A DNA stretch of 64,000 bases. It comes from Pedobacter paludis. GTDB taxonomy: Bacteria; Bacteroidota; Bacteroidia; Sphingobacteriales; Sphingobacteriaceae. How positions within the stretch are numbered: the stretch's first letter is position 1; every line of letters starts with the position of its first letter. The position numbers and the translations under genes were made by a program. The DNA lies in NCBI RefSeq assembly GCF_003173575.1, contig NZ_QGNY01000001.1, positions 974,294-1,038,293 of the forward strand, read 5' to 3'. Of the stretch, positions 33,682-42,407 are shown in pieces. Under the pieces are notes generated by a model, which was not told the origin of the DNA, ran no database searches, and worked only from the letters and a program-made list of their open reading frames with translations.

Positions 33682-34485
33682 ATGAAGAAATACCTCACCA
33701 TTTTTGCATTATTTTTAACATCAATTACTTTAATTTCCTGGGGATTTAAAGGCCATAAAACGGTTGCAAGCATAGCTGATCGACACCTTAAACCAGAAGC
33801 TAAAGCGGCAGTTAAAGATTTATTAGGCAACGAATCCATTCAGGATGTGAGTACCTGGGCAGATGAAGTTCGCAGTCAGGCAGAATATAAAAACACAGGA
33901 AATTGGCATTTTATAAATTTGCCTCTTGGGTTAAGCAGAGGTCAGCTGAAGGATTCGGTAGAAAATCTTAAAGAAGAAAACCTGTTTCAGGCATATAATG
34001 ATATGATTGCTCAAATAAAAGACCCTAATCTATCAAAGGCGAAGAAAGCAGTGGCTTTAAAATTCATCATCCATTTAATTGGAGATGCACATCAACCCAT
34101 GCACATCAGCAGAGCCGAAGATAAAGGCGGAAATACCATCCAGGTACAATTTATGGGAAAAGGTACTAATCTACATACACTCTGGGACAGCAAGTTAATC
34201 GACTATCAAAACTTAACGATTGAACAGATGGCAGAAAACGATTCGGTTTCGAAACGTCAGATTAGAAAATGGCAACGGGCTAAGCCACTACAATGGATTT
34301 ACGAAAGTTATCAAATCAGTAGTCAGATTTATGCTAATACCCCATCAGGAAGTATTTTAGGAGAAGATTATTATAAAACCAATATTGGCATCGCAAATCA
34401 GCGCATGGAAATGGCAGGCATTCGCTTGGCTGGGGTTTTAAATAAACTATTTAAGCATGGCGTAAGTTATGCTAAAGAAAACTGA
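33682..34485 (+). CDS. S1/P1-type zinc nuclease
   Basis: 267 residues with a signal peptide cut after Ser19, leaving Trp20 as the mature N-terminus, as needed in S1/P1 nucleases where the N-terminal Trp binds zinc. Further ligands are seen: His25 in 'WGFKGHKTVA', Asp in 'STWADEVR', His in 'NWHFINLP', 'LIHLIGDAHQPMH' and 'NLHTLWDSKL'. The enzyme degrades single-stranded RNA and DNA and removes 3' phosphates in the periplasm or outside, probably for nutrient or phosphate recovery. Stands alone directly after the 118-bp repeat array. Confidence 0.93.
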   Translation: MKKYLTIFALFLTSITLISWGFKGHKTVASIADRHLKPEAKAAVKDLLGNESIQDVSTWADEVRSQAEYKNTGNWHFINLPLGLSRGQLKDSVENLKEENLFQAYNDMIAQIKDPNLSKAKKAVALKFIIHLIGDAHQPMHISRAEDKGGNTIQVQFMGKGTNLHTLWDSKLIDYQNLTIEQMAENDSVSKRQIRKWQRAKPLQWIYESYQISSQIYANTPSGSILGEDYYKTNIGIANQRMEMAGIRLAGVLNKLFKHGVSYAKEN

Positions 34486-34590
34486 TCGATAAATATTAAT
34501 GCGATATTCTACAATTCAATCGAAAAGACGATTACCTTTCAAAAAAAATTTACCACCTGAGAAACCTAAGCTCACCTAAACATATTTTAA

Positions 34591-34952
34591 TACTATTGCT
34601 ATAGCCACCTCGCTATCCTTTCCCATTCAGGGGAAAGGTGTCCGCAGGACGGAGAGAGGTTTATGCATTTGTAGATCCAAAAATCCCTTTAATTTGGCCG
34701 AAATGGTGGATGCCTTTCAAATAAAATTTACCACCTGAGAAACCTTAGATCACCCAAGTTTATTTCTTTGTTCGCTCGGTAAGATTTATCGGATATAGGC
34801 GGTTGATTACCTACTTAAATTTATATGAATCTTAAACTTCTTATATTGTTATTTTTTATACTATTGCTATAGCCACCTCGCTATCCTTTCCCCTTCAGGG
34901 GAGAGGTGTCCGCAGGACGGAGAGAGGTGTATGCACTTGTAGATCCAAAAAT
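34591..34952. repeat. Two 94-bp direct copies of a palindromic repeat
   Basis: Copies at 34591-34684 and 34859-34952 are nearly identical, from TACTATTGCTATAGCCACC to GTAGATCCAAAAAT. Each holds the inverted pair CCTTTCCCC/GGGGAGAGG and a second CGCAGGAC/GGAGAGAGG element, like dispersed REP-type repeats. Between them lies sequence related to the CCACCTGAGAAACC part of the 118-bp units (34727-34760). The second copy runs almost to the promoter of the next gene. The rest of 34486-34982 has nothing recognised. Confidence 0.85.
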
Positions 34953-34970
34953 TCCTCTAGTTTAAATTCT

Positions 34971-34978
34971 TATCTTTG
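34971..34978 (+). promoter_or_regulatory. -7 box, possible leaderless start
   Basis: TATCTTTG fits TAnnTTTG exactly and ends four bases before the ATG at 34983. Confidence 0.5.
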
Positions 34979-34982
34979 CCAC

Positions 34983-35201
34983 ATGAGCATCCCCGACATC
35001 CAAAAGTTAGAAGAATTCTTTGCTACAGCAGAAAAACCAGAAATTCCCTTAATGTTAAATCCGGCTACACAGATTAACGATTACGAACATTTTTTGGAAA
35101 GTCACTTTACAGCTTTAAAGCAAAACCCAACCAGCAAGGTAAACCAGCCTTTGTTGTGGCGATTACAGGCTTTAAAACTACTGATCGAATCTAATGCTTA
35201 A
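34983..35201 (+). CDS. Small helical protein, DUF6965-like
   Basis: 72 residues: 'IQKLEEFFATAEKPEIPLMLNPATQINDYEHFLESHFTALKQ' followed by 'WRLQALKLLIES'. The layout (short helix, proline-rich turn, 'hLxxAtxIxdhxxFlexHh') resembles the small Bacteroidota family DUF6965, of unknown role. No membrane or signal sequence. Convergent with the GGT gene, 19 bp between stops. The promoter box immediately before the ATG supports its expression. Confidence 0.65.
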   Translation: MSIPDIQKLEEFFATAEKPEIPLMLNPATQINDYEHFLESHFTALKQNPTSKVNQPLLWRLQALKLLIESNA

Positions 35202-35220
35202 AAGATAAACTTGGAGCAGA

Positions 35221-37101
35221 TTACCAACCAATTCCGTAATCTTCACCATGATTACTGGATCCGCCCCATAAACTACCATGTTTCCAGTCAAAGTAAATCG
35301 CGTTAATGGGTCCGCTCGTTCTTTCAGAAAAGCTTAAAATATAGCCCATTTTCTGCAGCTCGGCTTTAACGGCTTCTTTCGTATTGGTATTTAATAATAT
35401 TTGTCCGGGTTTTGGTTCACGATCGCTCGTTTTGGTACCACCCAAAGAAAGCCACAATTGGTTGGTATTAAAGTTGGCAGCTTCGGTCGCTTTCTGAACA
35501 GTCATGTTAAATTCGGCCATATTTAAAAAGAACTGCAATAGGTTTTGATCTTGCGTATCGCCACCTTGAACCGCAGCCGATACAAATGGTTTTCCATCTT
35601 TTAAGAACATGGATGGAGATAAAGTTACCCTCGGCCTTTTACCGGGTGCAACCACATTAAAGGGATTAAGTGTAGAATCAAGCACAAAGCTCTGCATCCT
35701 TTGGCTCATCCCCACACCGGTATTTCCAGCAATACAAGCTGGCAACCATCCCCCGCTTGGTGTTACAGAAACAACCCAACCTTCTTTATCAGCTGCTTCT
35801 ATTGATGTGGTGCCTCGCCATAAACGGTCTTCATAAACTTCTTTTGGCGTATAATTTCCAAGATCGTGTTTAGGTGCAAAGTTCCGTTTGGTGGTATCAA
35901 TTTCAAAACCTCTACTTTTCAGCAAATTAAGATAGGGATTTTTCTTGCCCTCAAAAGGATATGGATCACCCGGACCAATATGTACATCATTCTTTTCGCT
36001 CTGAATCAGAGACGCCCGTTGTTTTGCATAATCCTTGCTCAGCAACCCCTTTATTGGCTCATATGGTGTTTGATTGGGATCACCATAATAAAAATCGCGA
36101 TCAGCAAAAGACAAATTCATGGCTTGATAAACGGTGTGAATATACTTTGAACTGTTATAGCCCATTCCTTTAAGATCAAAATTTTCTAAAATATTTAAAG
36201 CCTGCAACAGAACAGGTCCTTGCGTCCATTGTTGTAATTTATAAACATCAATACCTTTATAATTGATACTTAATGGTGCTTCTTCTATGGGTTTCCATTT
36301 TGCTAAATCCTCCATGGTAATTAAGCCACCCTGCTCTTTACTTCCCCTTACAAACTCCTGTGCAATATCGCCTTTATAAAAACGGTCGTATGCAGCCATT
36401 AAAGCATCCTCCCTACTTTTGCCCTTTTTCAAAGCTGCCTTTTCGGCCTCAACCATTTTGTTAAGTGTCGCCAATAAATCTTTTTGAACAAAAATTTCGC
36501 CTGCCTCTGGTGCTTCGCGTTTTTCGCCCAAGTGGGTCATAAAAACTTTTTTACTATATGGCCAGGTTTTGATCAGCTCTTTATCGCGTTCCATGCTATT
36601 TGCAGCCTGGGCTTCAATGGCATATCCACTGGCCATATGCATGGCCGGGGCAAGTACTTGCTCTAAACTCATCGTGCCGTATTTACTTAACATAAAAATT
36701 AATCCACCAGGTGTGCCTGGCGTAGTGGCAGCAAGTGGCCCATATTCTGGCGGAAAATTATAACCCTTACTTTTAAAAAATGCTACGGTAGCGCCACTTG
36801 GTGCAACACCCATGGCATTAATAGCAATTACTTTTTTGGTTTTCGGATTATAAATGAGTGCCTGTGTTTCGCCACCCCAACTCAGCGTATCCCACATGGT
36901 ACAAGTTGCAGCCAACATGGCACAAGCCGCGTCTACCGCATTTCCACCTTGCTGAAAAATCATTGATCCAGCTGTTGCTGCCATAGGCTTACCCGTTATG
37001 GCCATCCAACTGTTGCCATACAGCATCGGTTTTTGTGTTTGTTGCGCCATTAACGGACGAAACAGAATAGAGAATACAAGAAACAGGGCTAACTTCTTCA
37101 T
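35221..37101 (-). CDS. ggt: Gamma-glutamyltransferase
   Basis: 626 residues with signal peptide 'LALFLVFSILFRPLMAQ'. GGT is made as a proenzyme that cleaves itself before the catalytic Thr, here Thr431 in 'WRGTTSIEAADKEG', giving large and small subunits. The substrate-binding glycine and serine stretch is seen in 'KRPRVTLSPSMFLKDG', and an aspartate-rich 'GGDTQDQNLLQFFLNM' follows as in the NTN-hydrolase fold. Acts in the periplasm on glutathione and gamma-glutamyl peptides. Some residues of the classic GGT small subunit differ, so a cephalosporin-acylase-like relative specialised for other amides is possible. Single gene, divergent from the antiporter. Confidence 0.92.
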   Translation of the reverse strand: MKKLALFLVFSILFRPLMAQQTQKPMLYGNSWMAITGKPMAATAGSMIFQQGGNAVDAACAMLAATCTMWDTLSWGGETQALIYNPKTKKVIAINAMGVAPSGATVAFFKSKGYNFPPEYGPLAATTPGTPGGLIFMLSKYGTMSLEQVLAPAMHMASGYAIEAQAANSMERDKELIKTWPYSKKVFMTHLGEKREAPEAGEIFVQKDLLATLNKMVEAEKAALKKGKSREDALMAAYDRFYKGDIAQEFVRGSKEQGGLITMEDLAKWKPIEEAPLSINYKGIDVYKLQQWTQGPVLLQALNILENFDLKGMGYNSSKYIHTVYQAMNLSFADRDFYYGDPNQTPYEPIKGLLSKDYAKQRASLIQSEKNDVHIGPGDPYPFEGKKNPYLNLLKSRGFEIDTTKRNFAPKHDLGNYTPKEVYEDRLWRGTTSIEAADKEGWVVSVTPSGGWLPACIAGNTGVGMSQRMQSFVLDSTLNPFNVVAPGKRPRVTLSPSMFLKDGKPFVSAAVQGGDTQDQNLLQFFLNMAEFNMTVQKATEAANFNTNQLWLSLGGTKTSDREPKPGQILLNTNTKEAVKAELQKMGYILSFSERTSGPINAIYFDWKHGSLWGGSSNHGEDYGIGW

Positions 37102-37240
37102 AAAACTAAGTTAAGGAAAATAAGGATCAGAAAATGGACAGAACCATTTCCTCAATTCATTTAAACAAGCTTGTTACAGTTTTAAACGATTATTCTCCTT
37201 CATCCAACTCATTTATTTAAAAATCTATACTTTTACGAGC

Positions 37241-38494
37241 ATGGAAAACTATAGTGTAATCATTTTCATTTTAGCCGTAATGATTGGGCTTTCTGCCATT
37301 GCCGATAAAATTAAAATTCCATATCCAATTTTACTCATCATTGTTGGTGTGGCAGTTGGTTTCATCCCGTCTTTACCAGCCATTGATATTAATCCAGAAA
37401 TTATCTTTTTGATTTTTTTGCCACCACTTTTATATGATGCTGCTTTTAACATCTCTTTTAAGGAATTTAAAACCAATATCAGTACCATATCTACATTGGC
37501 CATTACATTGGTTTTTCTTACCGCCATTGGCATTGCTGTGGTTTCACATTACATGATTCCGGACATGACCTGGCCTTTGTCTTTTGTGCTTGGCGCAATT
37601 CTTTCGGCTACCGATGCTGTTGCCGCTATGAGCATCACCAAAGATTTAGGGCTTTCGCATAAAACCAATACCATTTTAGAGGGTGAAAGCTTAATTAACG
37701 ACGCCTCTGCTTTGGTTGCTTATCGTTTCTCGGTGGCAGCCGTTACCGGAACAGCATTTGTGTTTTGGAAGGCCTCACTTGAGTTTGCCTTGTTAATGGC
37801 TGGCGGATTTGCAGTGGGCTTGGTAATAGGCCAAATTTTGTTCTTTATTATTAAAAGAATTCATTCCAACACACTGGCTACCATTAGTTTAATGTTATTA
37901 ATGCCATTTGTAACTTACCTTGTTGCAGAAAACATCCATGTTTCTGGCGTTATTGCAGTGGTTACACTTGGCTTGGTCATTTCGCGTTTCAGCAATATGG
38001 TATTTCCGGCGAAATTAAAAAACCAATCTAAAAACATTTGGGATATTATTATCTTTCTGCTTAACGGATTAATTTTTATCCTAATCGGATTACAGTTTCC
38101 ATCCGTTTATAAAAGTATAGCGCCAAATGATATTTTGCCTTACATTGCTTATTCGTTAATAATTACCATAGTTGCGCTGTTGCTTAGAACAATTAGGGTT
38201 TTTCTTCAAAAGAATAATTTACAAAGGGCTTTTTCACAGGGAAAACATAAAATTACAGAAGATGCATTACTCGATTTTAAAAACAGCCTCATCATCAGCT
38301 GGAGTGGAATGAGGGGAATTGTTTCTCTTGCCATTGCCATTGGTTTGCCCGTTACGCTCTCAAACGGAAATGCCTTTCCTCAACGCAGTGCCATTATTTT
38401 TATATCAATTGCCGTTGTTTTGTTTACCCTTGTAGGGCAAGGACTTACCCTGCCTTGGTTGGTTAAAAAATTAACCGCAAACGATCAACAATAA
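37241..38494 (+). CDS. CPA1-family Na+/H+ antiporter
   Basis: 417 residues with about 12 hydrophobic segments. Family motifs: 'FLPPLLYDAAFNISFKEF' near 60-75, 'GAILSATDAVAAMSITKDLGL' near 125-145, and 'EGESLINDASALVAY' with the paired Asn-Asp of the cation site near 150. 'SWSGMRGIVSLAIAIGLP' near 365 is also typical of NhaP/NHE-type exchangers. It exchanges Na+ or K+ for protons across the inner membrane. There is no long cytoplasmic C-terminal regulatory domain. A TACTTTTA box five bases before the ATG may be its promoter. Confidence 0.94.
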   Translation: MENYSVIIFILAVMIGLSAIADKIKIPYPILLIIVGVAVGFIPSLPAIDINPEIIFLIFLPPLLYDAAFNISFKEFKTNISTISTLAITLVFLTAIGIAVVSHYMIPDMTWPLSFVLGAILSATDAVAAMSITKDLGLSHKTNTILEGESLINDASALVAYRFSVAAVTGTAFVFWKASLEFALLMAGGFAVGLVIGQILFFIIKRIHSNTLATISLMLLMPFVTYLVAENIHVSGVIAVVTLGLVISRFSNMVFPAKLKNQSKNIWDIIIFLLNGLIFILIGLQFPSVYKSIAPNDILPYIAYSLIITIVALLLRTIRVFLQKNNLQRAFSQGKHKITEDALLDFKNSLIISWSGMRGIVSLAIAIGLPVTLSNGNAFPQRSAIIFISIAVVLFTLVGQGLTLPWLVKKLTANDQQ

Positions 38495-38497
38495 AAA

Positions 38498-38523
38498 GGG
38501 GAAGCAACCTTTGGCGCTTCCCC
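38498..38523. terminator. Intrinsic terminator between convergent genes
   Basis: GGGGAAGC and GCTTCCCC form an 8-bp perfect stem directly after the antiporter stop codon, with an A-run upstream so that it works at least on the minus strand. Confidence 0.65.
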
Positions 38524-38635
38524 CTATCTAAACCACCGCTCTCAACAATGATTTTATATAAGGCGCTCACTCCTTATGGCTACAATAATAGTGGTTGATT
38601 ATTAAGATTTGATGAAGAAATCTTCAACATACAAA

Positions 38636-40207
38636 TTAATTCAAAACGAAAGTAGAAATAGACCTGGCGGGAAGTAAAATCTGATCTTTTAAATTTCCGA
38701 TTTTCTCCGGAACCATATTCATCTGCTCAGCTGATGTGGTAAGATAACGTATGGCTTTTTTATACGAACGTGTTGCATTGATGTGGTCAATTTTAATCCA
38801 TTTATCCTTAGTTCCATAATTAATGGCAACCAAAACCATTTCCCCCAATCGGTCCACGTAGGCAGAAGTTAAAAGCGCTTGATCGGATTGAACCTGGCCA
38901 AAAACTGTGTTGGCTGTGAATAGCCTTGTCATTCCTGGCCTAACAAATCTGCTAAAATGACCCAAGGCCCAAAGGTTTTTGGTTGGGCTAAAACTGCCAT
39001 TCTTAAAATCGGCATCCGCCTCTAAGGCGATTAGATAATATCGAGTATTTATGAAGGCACTTCCAGGTTCGTAAGCATTCCAAAACTGCCATGCCCTAGC
39101 ATTTCCGATAGTTAAGTCGGCATGAATTACTTTAGATAAAAATAGCGCACAGTCCATAGCGCTTCGATCTGTTTTCTGTCCTTCTTTAAATCCATCTGCC
39201 AGCATAGAATATTCAGATTGCCAATAGCGAACACCATATTTGGCTGCAGTATCGGCCAGATGTTTTCGGGTATTTATCAGCACCTCGTTATTGCTTTCCG
39301 TAAAATAACTATGGCCGGCAACCGCATTTGAAACATGTTTTAGATTACCCGTATAAAACGGACTGCTCCTGCCAAAGAAATTTTGTATTTGATTAGAAGC
39401 CTGGCCTATTCCACCATACATATAGGTTAACATTCCGGCTTCCGGTACAATGATTTTACTCGTTAGCTTTGCCTGATCAAATTCGGTATTTAACGTTTGG
39501 GTTAGTTTAAAAATCTCCTCGTTTGTCCAGGCACTTCCCTCCTGATCTGCCTCCATATACCGATGCGACCAATCCCATTGTGGTTCATTAACCGGACTTA
39601 CATAATCAAAATGTAAACCGATTTGATCGAAGTGCTGTACAACAGTACTTAGAAATTTAGCGAAGTCTGCATACGCATTAGGCTTGAGGTTAGATTTATA
39701 ATCCTTTTCCGTTTTATAACCAAGTCCATTTTTAGTGTATGGTACAGGTGGCGAATTTGAAAAGGCAATTAAGGTTTCCACCCCATAATCTTTCGCTTTC
39801 TGCAAAAAAAAGCGATAGCCTGCTTGTTTTGTCCAGTTGTAAGTACCATCCGCATTCAAAAAGGAGTCTGATCTTTTTCTAAAATCCTTGATTCCACTTT
39901 TATCGCCTTGCTCCAAAGTACCGGCGCCAATGTTAAACCGCCATGCTGAAAGGCCAATGCCCAATGGCTGTCCTTTAAGATCAAAGCTTTTGCTAAAAAG
40001 CAATTCGGCAATCCGCTCTTTTTTGTCGCTCGGCCAATATTTACCAATCCCCTCCGAAAACCAACAACCGGAGGAGCCGATGTTTTCGATGACCTGGGCT
40101 TTTTTATTAAAATCTACAACGATATGGATAACAGAATCTTGTTGTACAGCAAAAAGATCAATATTTAAAAACAAGATGAAAAACAGCAATCCGAATATTT
40201 TGCTCAT
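38636..40207 (-). CDS. GH30-type glycoside hydrolase
   Basis: 523 residues with signal peptide ('IFGLLFFILFLNIDLFAVQ'). The (beta/alpha)8 body has GH30/clan A features: 'GIGSSGCWFSEG'-like opening, 'LSAWRFNIGAGT', acid/base Glu208 in 'PVNEPQWDW', nucleophile Glu332 in 'YWQSEYSML', and a C-terminal beta side domain ('MVLVAINYGTKDKWIKI'). Members cleave beta-1,6-galactan, glucosylceramide or xylan; the subfamily cannot be fixed by eye, but the 'GAGTLEQGDKSGI' region recalls endo-beta-1,6-galactanase-type proteins of Bacteroidota. Exported, acting in periplasm or outside. A strong terminator hairpin sits in its 5' flank. Confidence 0.85.
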   Translation of the reverse strand: MSKIFGLLFFILFLNIDLFAVQQDSVIHIVVDFNKKAQVIENIGSSGCWFSEGIGKYWPSDKKERIAELLFSKSFDLKGQPLGIGLSAWRFNIGAGTLEQGDKSGIKDFRKRSDSFLNADGTYNWTKQAGYRFFLQKAKDYGVETLIAFSNSPPVPYTKNGLGYKTEKDYKSNLKPNAYADFAKFLSTVVQHFDQIGLHFDYVSPVNEPQWDWSHRYMEADQEGSAWTNEEIFKLTQTLNTEFDQAKLTSKIIVPEAGMLTYMYGGIGQASNQIQNFFGRSSPFYTGNLKHVSNAVAGHSYFTESNNEVLINTRKHLADTAAKYGVRYWQSEYSMLADGFKEGQKTDRSAMDCALFLSKVIHADLTIGNARAWQFWNAYEPGSAFINTRYYLIALEADADFKNGSFSPTKNLWALGHFSRFVRPGMTRLFTANTVFGQVQSDQALLTSAYVDRLGEMVLVAINYGTKDKWIKIDHINATRSYKKAIRYLTTSAEQMNMVPEKIGNLKDQILLPARSISTFVLN

Positions 40208-40253
40208 CTATAATTTATGAAGGTATTTAATGAAGAAAATTATTTAAAAAAAA

Positions 40254-40279
40254 TGCAGGGTGTGCTTACACACCCTGCA
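40254..40279 (-). terminator. Intrinsic terminator upstream of the GH30 gene
   Basis: TGCAGGGTGTG-CTTA-CACACCCTGCA, a perfect 11-bp stem followed on the minus strand by eight T. It lies 47 bp upstream of the GH30 start codon and would stop minus-strand transcripts before they enter that gene. Either an attenuator or the end of a small RNA; see findings. The remaining 40280-40610 shows no gene. Confidence 0.7.
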
Positions 40280-40610
40280 ACATTCTTTGGGATTTGAAGT
40301 ATCATCTAGACCGGACATCAAGTGTAAGTCTGTTTTGCTTATAAAATCATAGCTTTTTTAACGCTCTCACCGCAACTTTAAAATAGCAAACCAGACCCTA
40401 ATCAGGAGATATATCGTCACCAGCCCTAAATATAATTCAAAAAATTCTTTTCAGGAATGTTTTCAGCCAAAAATTTTGCAATCGATTTCAGAACTATATG
40501 TATCCCGCCTAAATTTCTCCATTTAGGAACTATTTAAAAATGAACAAAATGATCATTTCCAAGGTTTAGTTTTAAACTATATTTACATCGAAAACCACAA
40601 ACCAAATAAT

Positions 40611-41021
40611 ATGAACAGCTCAACCAGAGCACCTTACAGTTGCGTAATCCTTGATGATGACAAGGCCATGGTACACATTCTAGAACACTATGTTTCCTTA
40701 ACGGATAAGTTAGAATTAAAAGGAAGCTTTACAGATCCGCTTGATGCCACAGCTGCATTCTGGAATTTTGAAAAAATAGATTTCCTATTTGTAGATATTG
40801 AAATGGACATTTCGGGAATTGATGTGGCCAGAATGTTAAGAGATAAAATTGCCTATGTAATATTTGTTACGGGGCACATTACTTACGCACTGGATGCGTT
40901 TGCAGAAGGCGATCGCTTTTTAGTTAAACCGGTTAGTTTTGAAAAGTTTTTAGAAACCATCAACAGCATCATTTCCCGCGATCGGAATAAAAAACTTTTA
41001 GGAAAACGATCAGAAGTATGA
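40611..41021 (+). CDS. LytR-type receiver without output domain
   Basis: 136 residues, a receiver of the LytTR class: 'CVILDDDKAMVHILEHYV', phospho-acceptor Asp62 in 'DFLFVDIEMDISGIDVA', 'VIFVTGHITYALDAFAEGDRFLVKPVSFEKFL' with the conserved Thr and Lys. LytTR regulators normally carry a DNA-binding domain after this, which is missing; the gene stops after a short basic tail ('RDRNKKLLGKRSEV'). So it is a stand-alone receiver or a truncated regulator. It is divergent from the GH30 gene. Confidence 0.9.
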   Translation: MNSSTRAPYSCVILDDDKAMVHILEHYVSLTDKLELKGSFTDPLDATAAFWNFEKIDFLFVDIEMDISGIDVARMLRDKIAYVIFVTGHITYALDAFAEGDRFLVKPVSFEKFLETINSIISRDRNKKLLGKRSEV

Positions 41022-41092
41022 AATCCGAAAAAATTAACTTTATATAAACCTTCCGAGTTTGAGCTTGTTATAGATCTGTAACATTTAAAATT

Positions 41093-41344
41093 ATGGCAAA
41101 TACAGATAATACTGCAGCAGGACTTGAAAACGGCAATGAGCGAAAAGATCAAGAGCAATTAAATCAGAAGGCGCTTGGCAATAAAGATATTGAAGCGCAT
41201 TCCGAAGACAATAATAATGAGTTGTTAAATATCCCGAAAACAACAGGAACCGGATCAAACCCAGCCGCGGCAACCCCCGATTCCCTCATCGTTCATGAGG
41301 ATGAAAAAGGAGATAAGCGTTACGAAAAAGGGAACAGCTTATAA
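41093..41344 (+). CDS. Hypothetical hydrophilic protein, 83 residues
   Basis: Very hydrophilic, rich in Asn, Glu, Asp, Lys, with no hydrophobic core ('NEDNNNELLNIP'), so probably intrinsically disordered. A TAGATCTG box at 41069 may be its promoter. Its end overlaps the opposite-strand gene at 41339-41575 by six bases. Such small charged proteins in this phylum are often stress-linked, but nothing shows that here. Confidence 0.5.
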   Translation: MANTDNTAAGLENGNERKDQEQLNQKALGNKDIEAHSEDNNNELLNIPKTTGTGSNPAAATPDSLIVHEDEKGDKRYEKGNSL

Positions 41345-41575
41345 AACAATATCGCTTATATCAGCTTGGGCAGAACCGCTACCATATTGCGTGTGCTCAT
41401 TGTAAGATGCTTTTAGATTGTCCAAATATTCTTTAAGATTATCGATTTTATCATTAACCATTTCAATTTCATTTGGATTATGGTCTGCAGCACCATCCAT
41501 ACTATTCATCACCTCTAACGAATAATCCATAAAATCCTTAAGATTTTCAGATAGCAGTTCCTTTTTTTCGATCAT
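41339..41575 (-). CDS. Hypothetical acidic helical protein, 78 residues
   Basis: Strongly acidic and helical ('ENLKDFMDYSLEVMNSMDG', 'MVNDKIDNLKEYLDNLKASY'), able to form a short coiled coil. No signal peptide. Overlaps the convergent hypothetical gene by six bases. Not recognised. Confidence 0.5.
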   Translation of the reverse strand: MIEKKELLSENLKDFMDYSLEVMNSMDGAADHNPNEIEMVNDKIDNLKEYLDNLKASYNEHTQYGSGSAQADISDIVL

Positions 41576-41642
41576 TGCTTTATATTTTGATTAAGAACAA
41601 AAAAGAAGACAAATAGTTGGGGAAAAAAATAAACCATCCCCA

Positions 41643-41794
41643 CATTGTGAGGCCGGGCAAGAGCGAGACGAAGCAATCTCCCGTTTTGGGAGCGAAGATC
41701 CAAACGATCAAACCATCGCGTCATTGCGAGGCCGGGCAAGAGCGAGACGAAGCAATCTCCCCTTTTCGGAGCGAAGATCCAAACGATCAAACCA
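41643..41794. repeat. Two tandem 79-bp GC-rich repeats
   Basis: Copies start at 41643 and 41722 and share GAGGCCGGGCAAGAGCGAGA, then CGAAGCAATCTCC...GGGAGCGAAGATCCAAACGATC. They are much richer in G+C than the surroundings and belong to the dispersed 'CATTGCGAGG...CGAAGCAATC' type of repeat; a fragment also occurs at 26208-26232. The remaining 41576-41887 is AT-rich with nothing else recognised. Confidence 0.85.
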
Positions 41795-41887
41795 ATCTCT
41801 CCGAATGATCTTATTTTTAAGTATTTACACTCACGGGATTATGAAACAGATTGAGTACTTTTATAAAAGAAAATTAAATCTATTAAA

Positions 41888-42079
41888 ATGAAAACAGGTA
41901 CCGTAAAATTTTTTAATGAAACAAAAGGCTTCGGCTTTATTATCGATGACAGTTCTAGTGAGCAGATTTTTGTTCATGTATCTGGTTTAAAAGACCAAAT
42001 TAAAGAGGGCGATAAAGTAGAGTTCGACACTGAAAATGGCAAAAAAGGCATTAATGCAACAAACGTAAAAGTAGTTTAA
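41888..42079 (+). CDS. Cold-shock protein (CspA family)
   Basis: 63 residues with the full cold-shock domain: 'GTVKFFNETKGFGFII' (RNP1 KGFGFI), 'QIFVHVSGL' (RNP2), and 'GDKVEFDTENGKKGINATNVKV'. An RNA chaperone that binds single-stranded RNA and DNA. One of two bona fide Csp genes in the window (the other ends at 52384). It is followed by a structured region and a terminator at 42104-42216. Whether cold-inducible cannot be read from sequence. Confidence 0.95.
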   Translation: MKTGTVKFFNETKGFGFIIDDSSSEQIFVHVSGLKDQIKEGDKVEFDTENGKKGINATNVKVV

Positions 42080-42103
42080 TGAACCAAATATAATTTTCAA
42101 AAA

Positions 42104-42185
42104 GAGGTGGCAACAAGGGAAACCGAGATTTAAGCTTCGACTAAACTAATCATTAGCTTATTTTGATGAAAAGATTGCCACTGGT
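42104..42185 (+). ncRNA. Possible structured 3' UTR or small RNA
   Basis: GTGGCAA (42107-42113) pairs with TTGCCAC (42175-42181), enclosing a TAAGC / GCTTA inner stem (42131-42160), right after the cold-shock gene and directly before a terminator. This could be a 3' UTR-derived small RNA or an RNA element affecting csp mRNA. Folding is by eye. Confidence 0.35.
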
Positions 42186-42216
42186 GCAGGTTATTAATTT
42201 AACCTGCATTTTTTAT
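42186..42216 (+). terminator. Intrinsic terminator after the cold-shock gene
   Basis: GCAGGTT / AACCTGC stem with an 8-base loop followed by a T-rich run, 107 bp after the csp stop codon. Confidence 0.75.
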
Positions 42217-42407
42217 TTAAAATTCATTATAAAAAATCGTTTTTAAATTGCTGATCACCCCATTCCATCGAGCCATGATTTAAGACTATCACCTGCTAAC
42301 CCAATTGTATAGAAAGCGGTTTCCAATCGATGACATCTCCTTTATACGTATAAATACGTCAAAAATTAATTTTGAAACCCTTATTAAAAATATATTGTCT
42401 TATAGGT

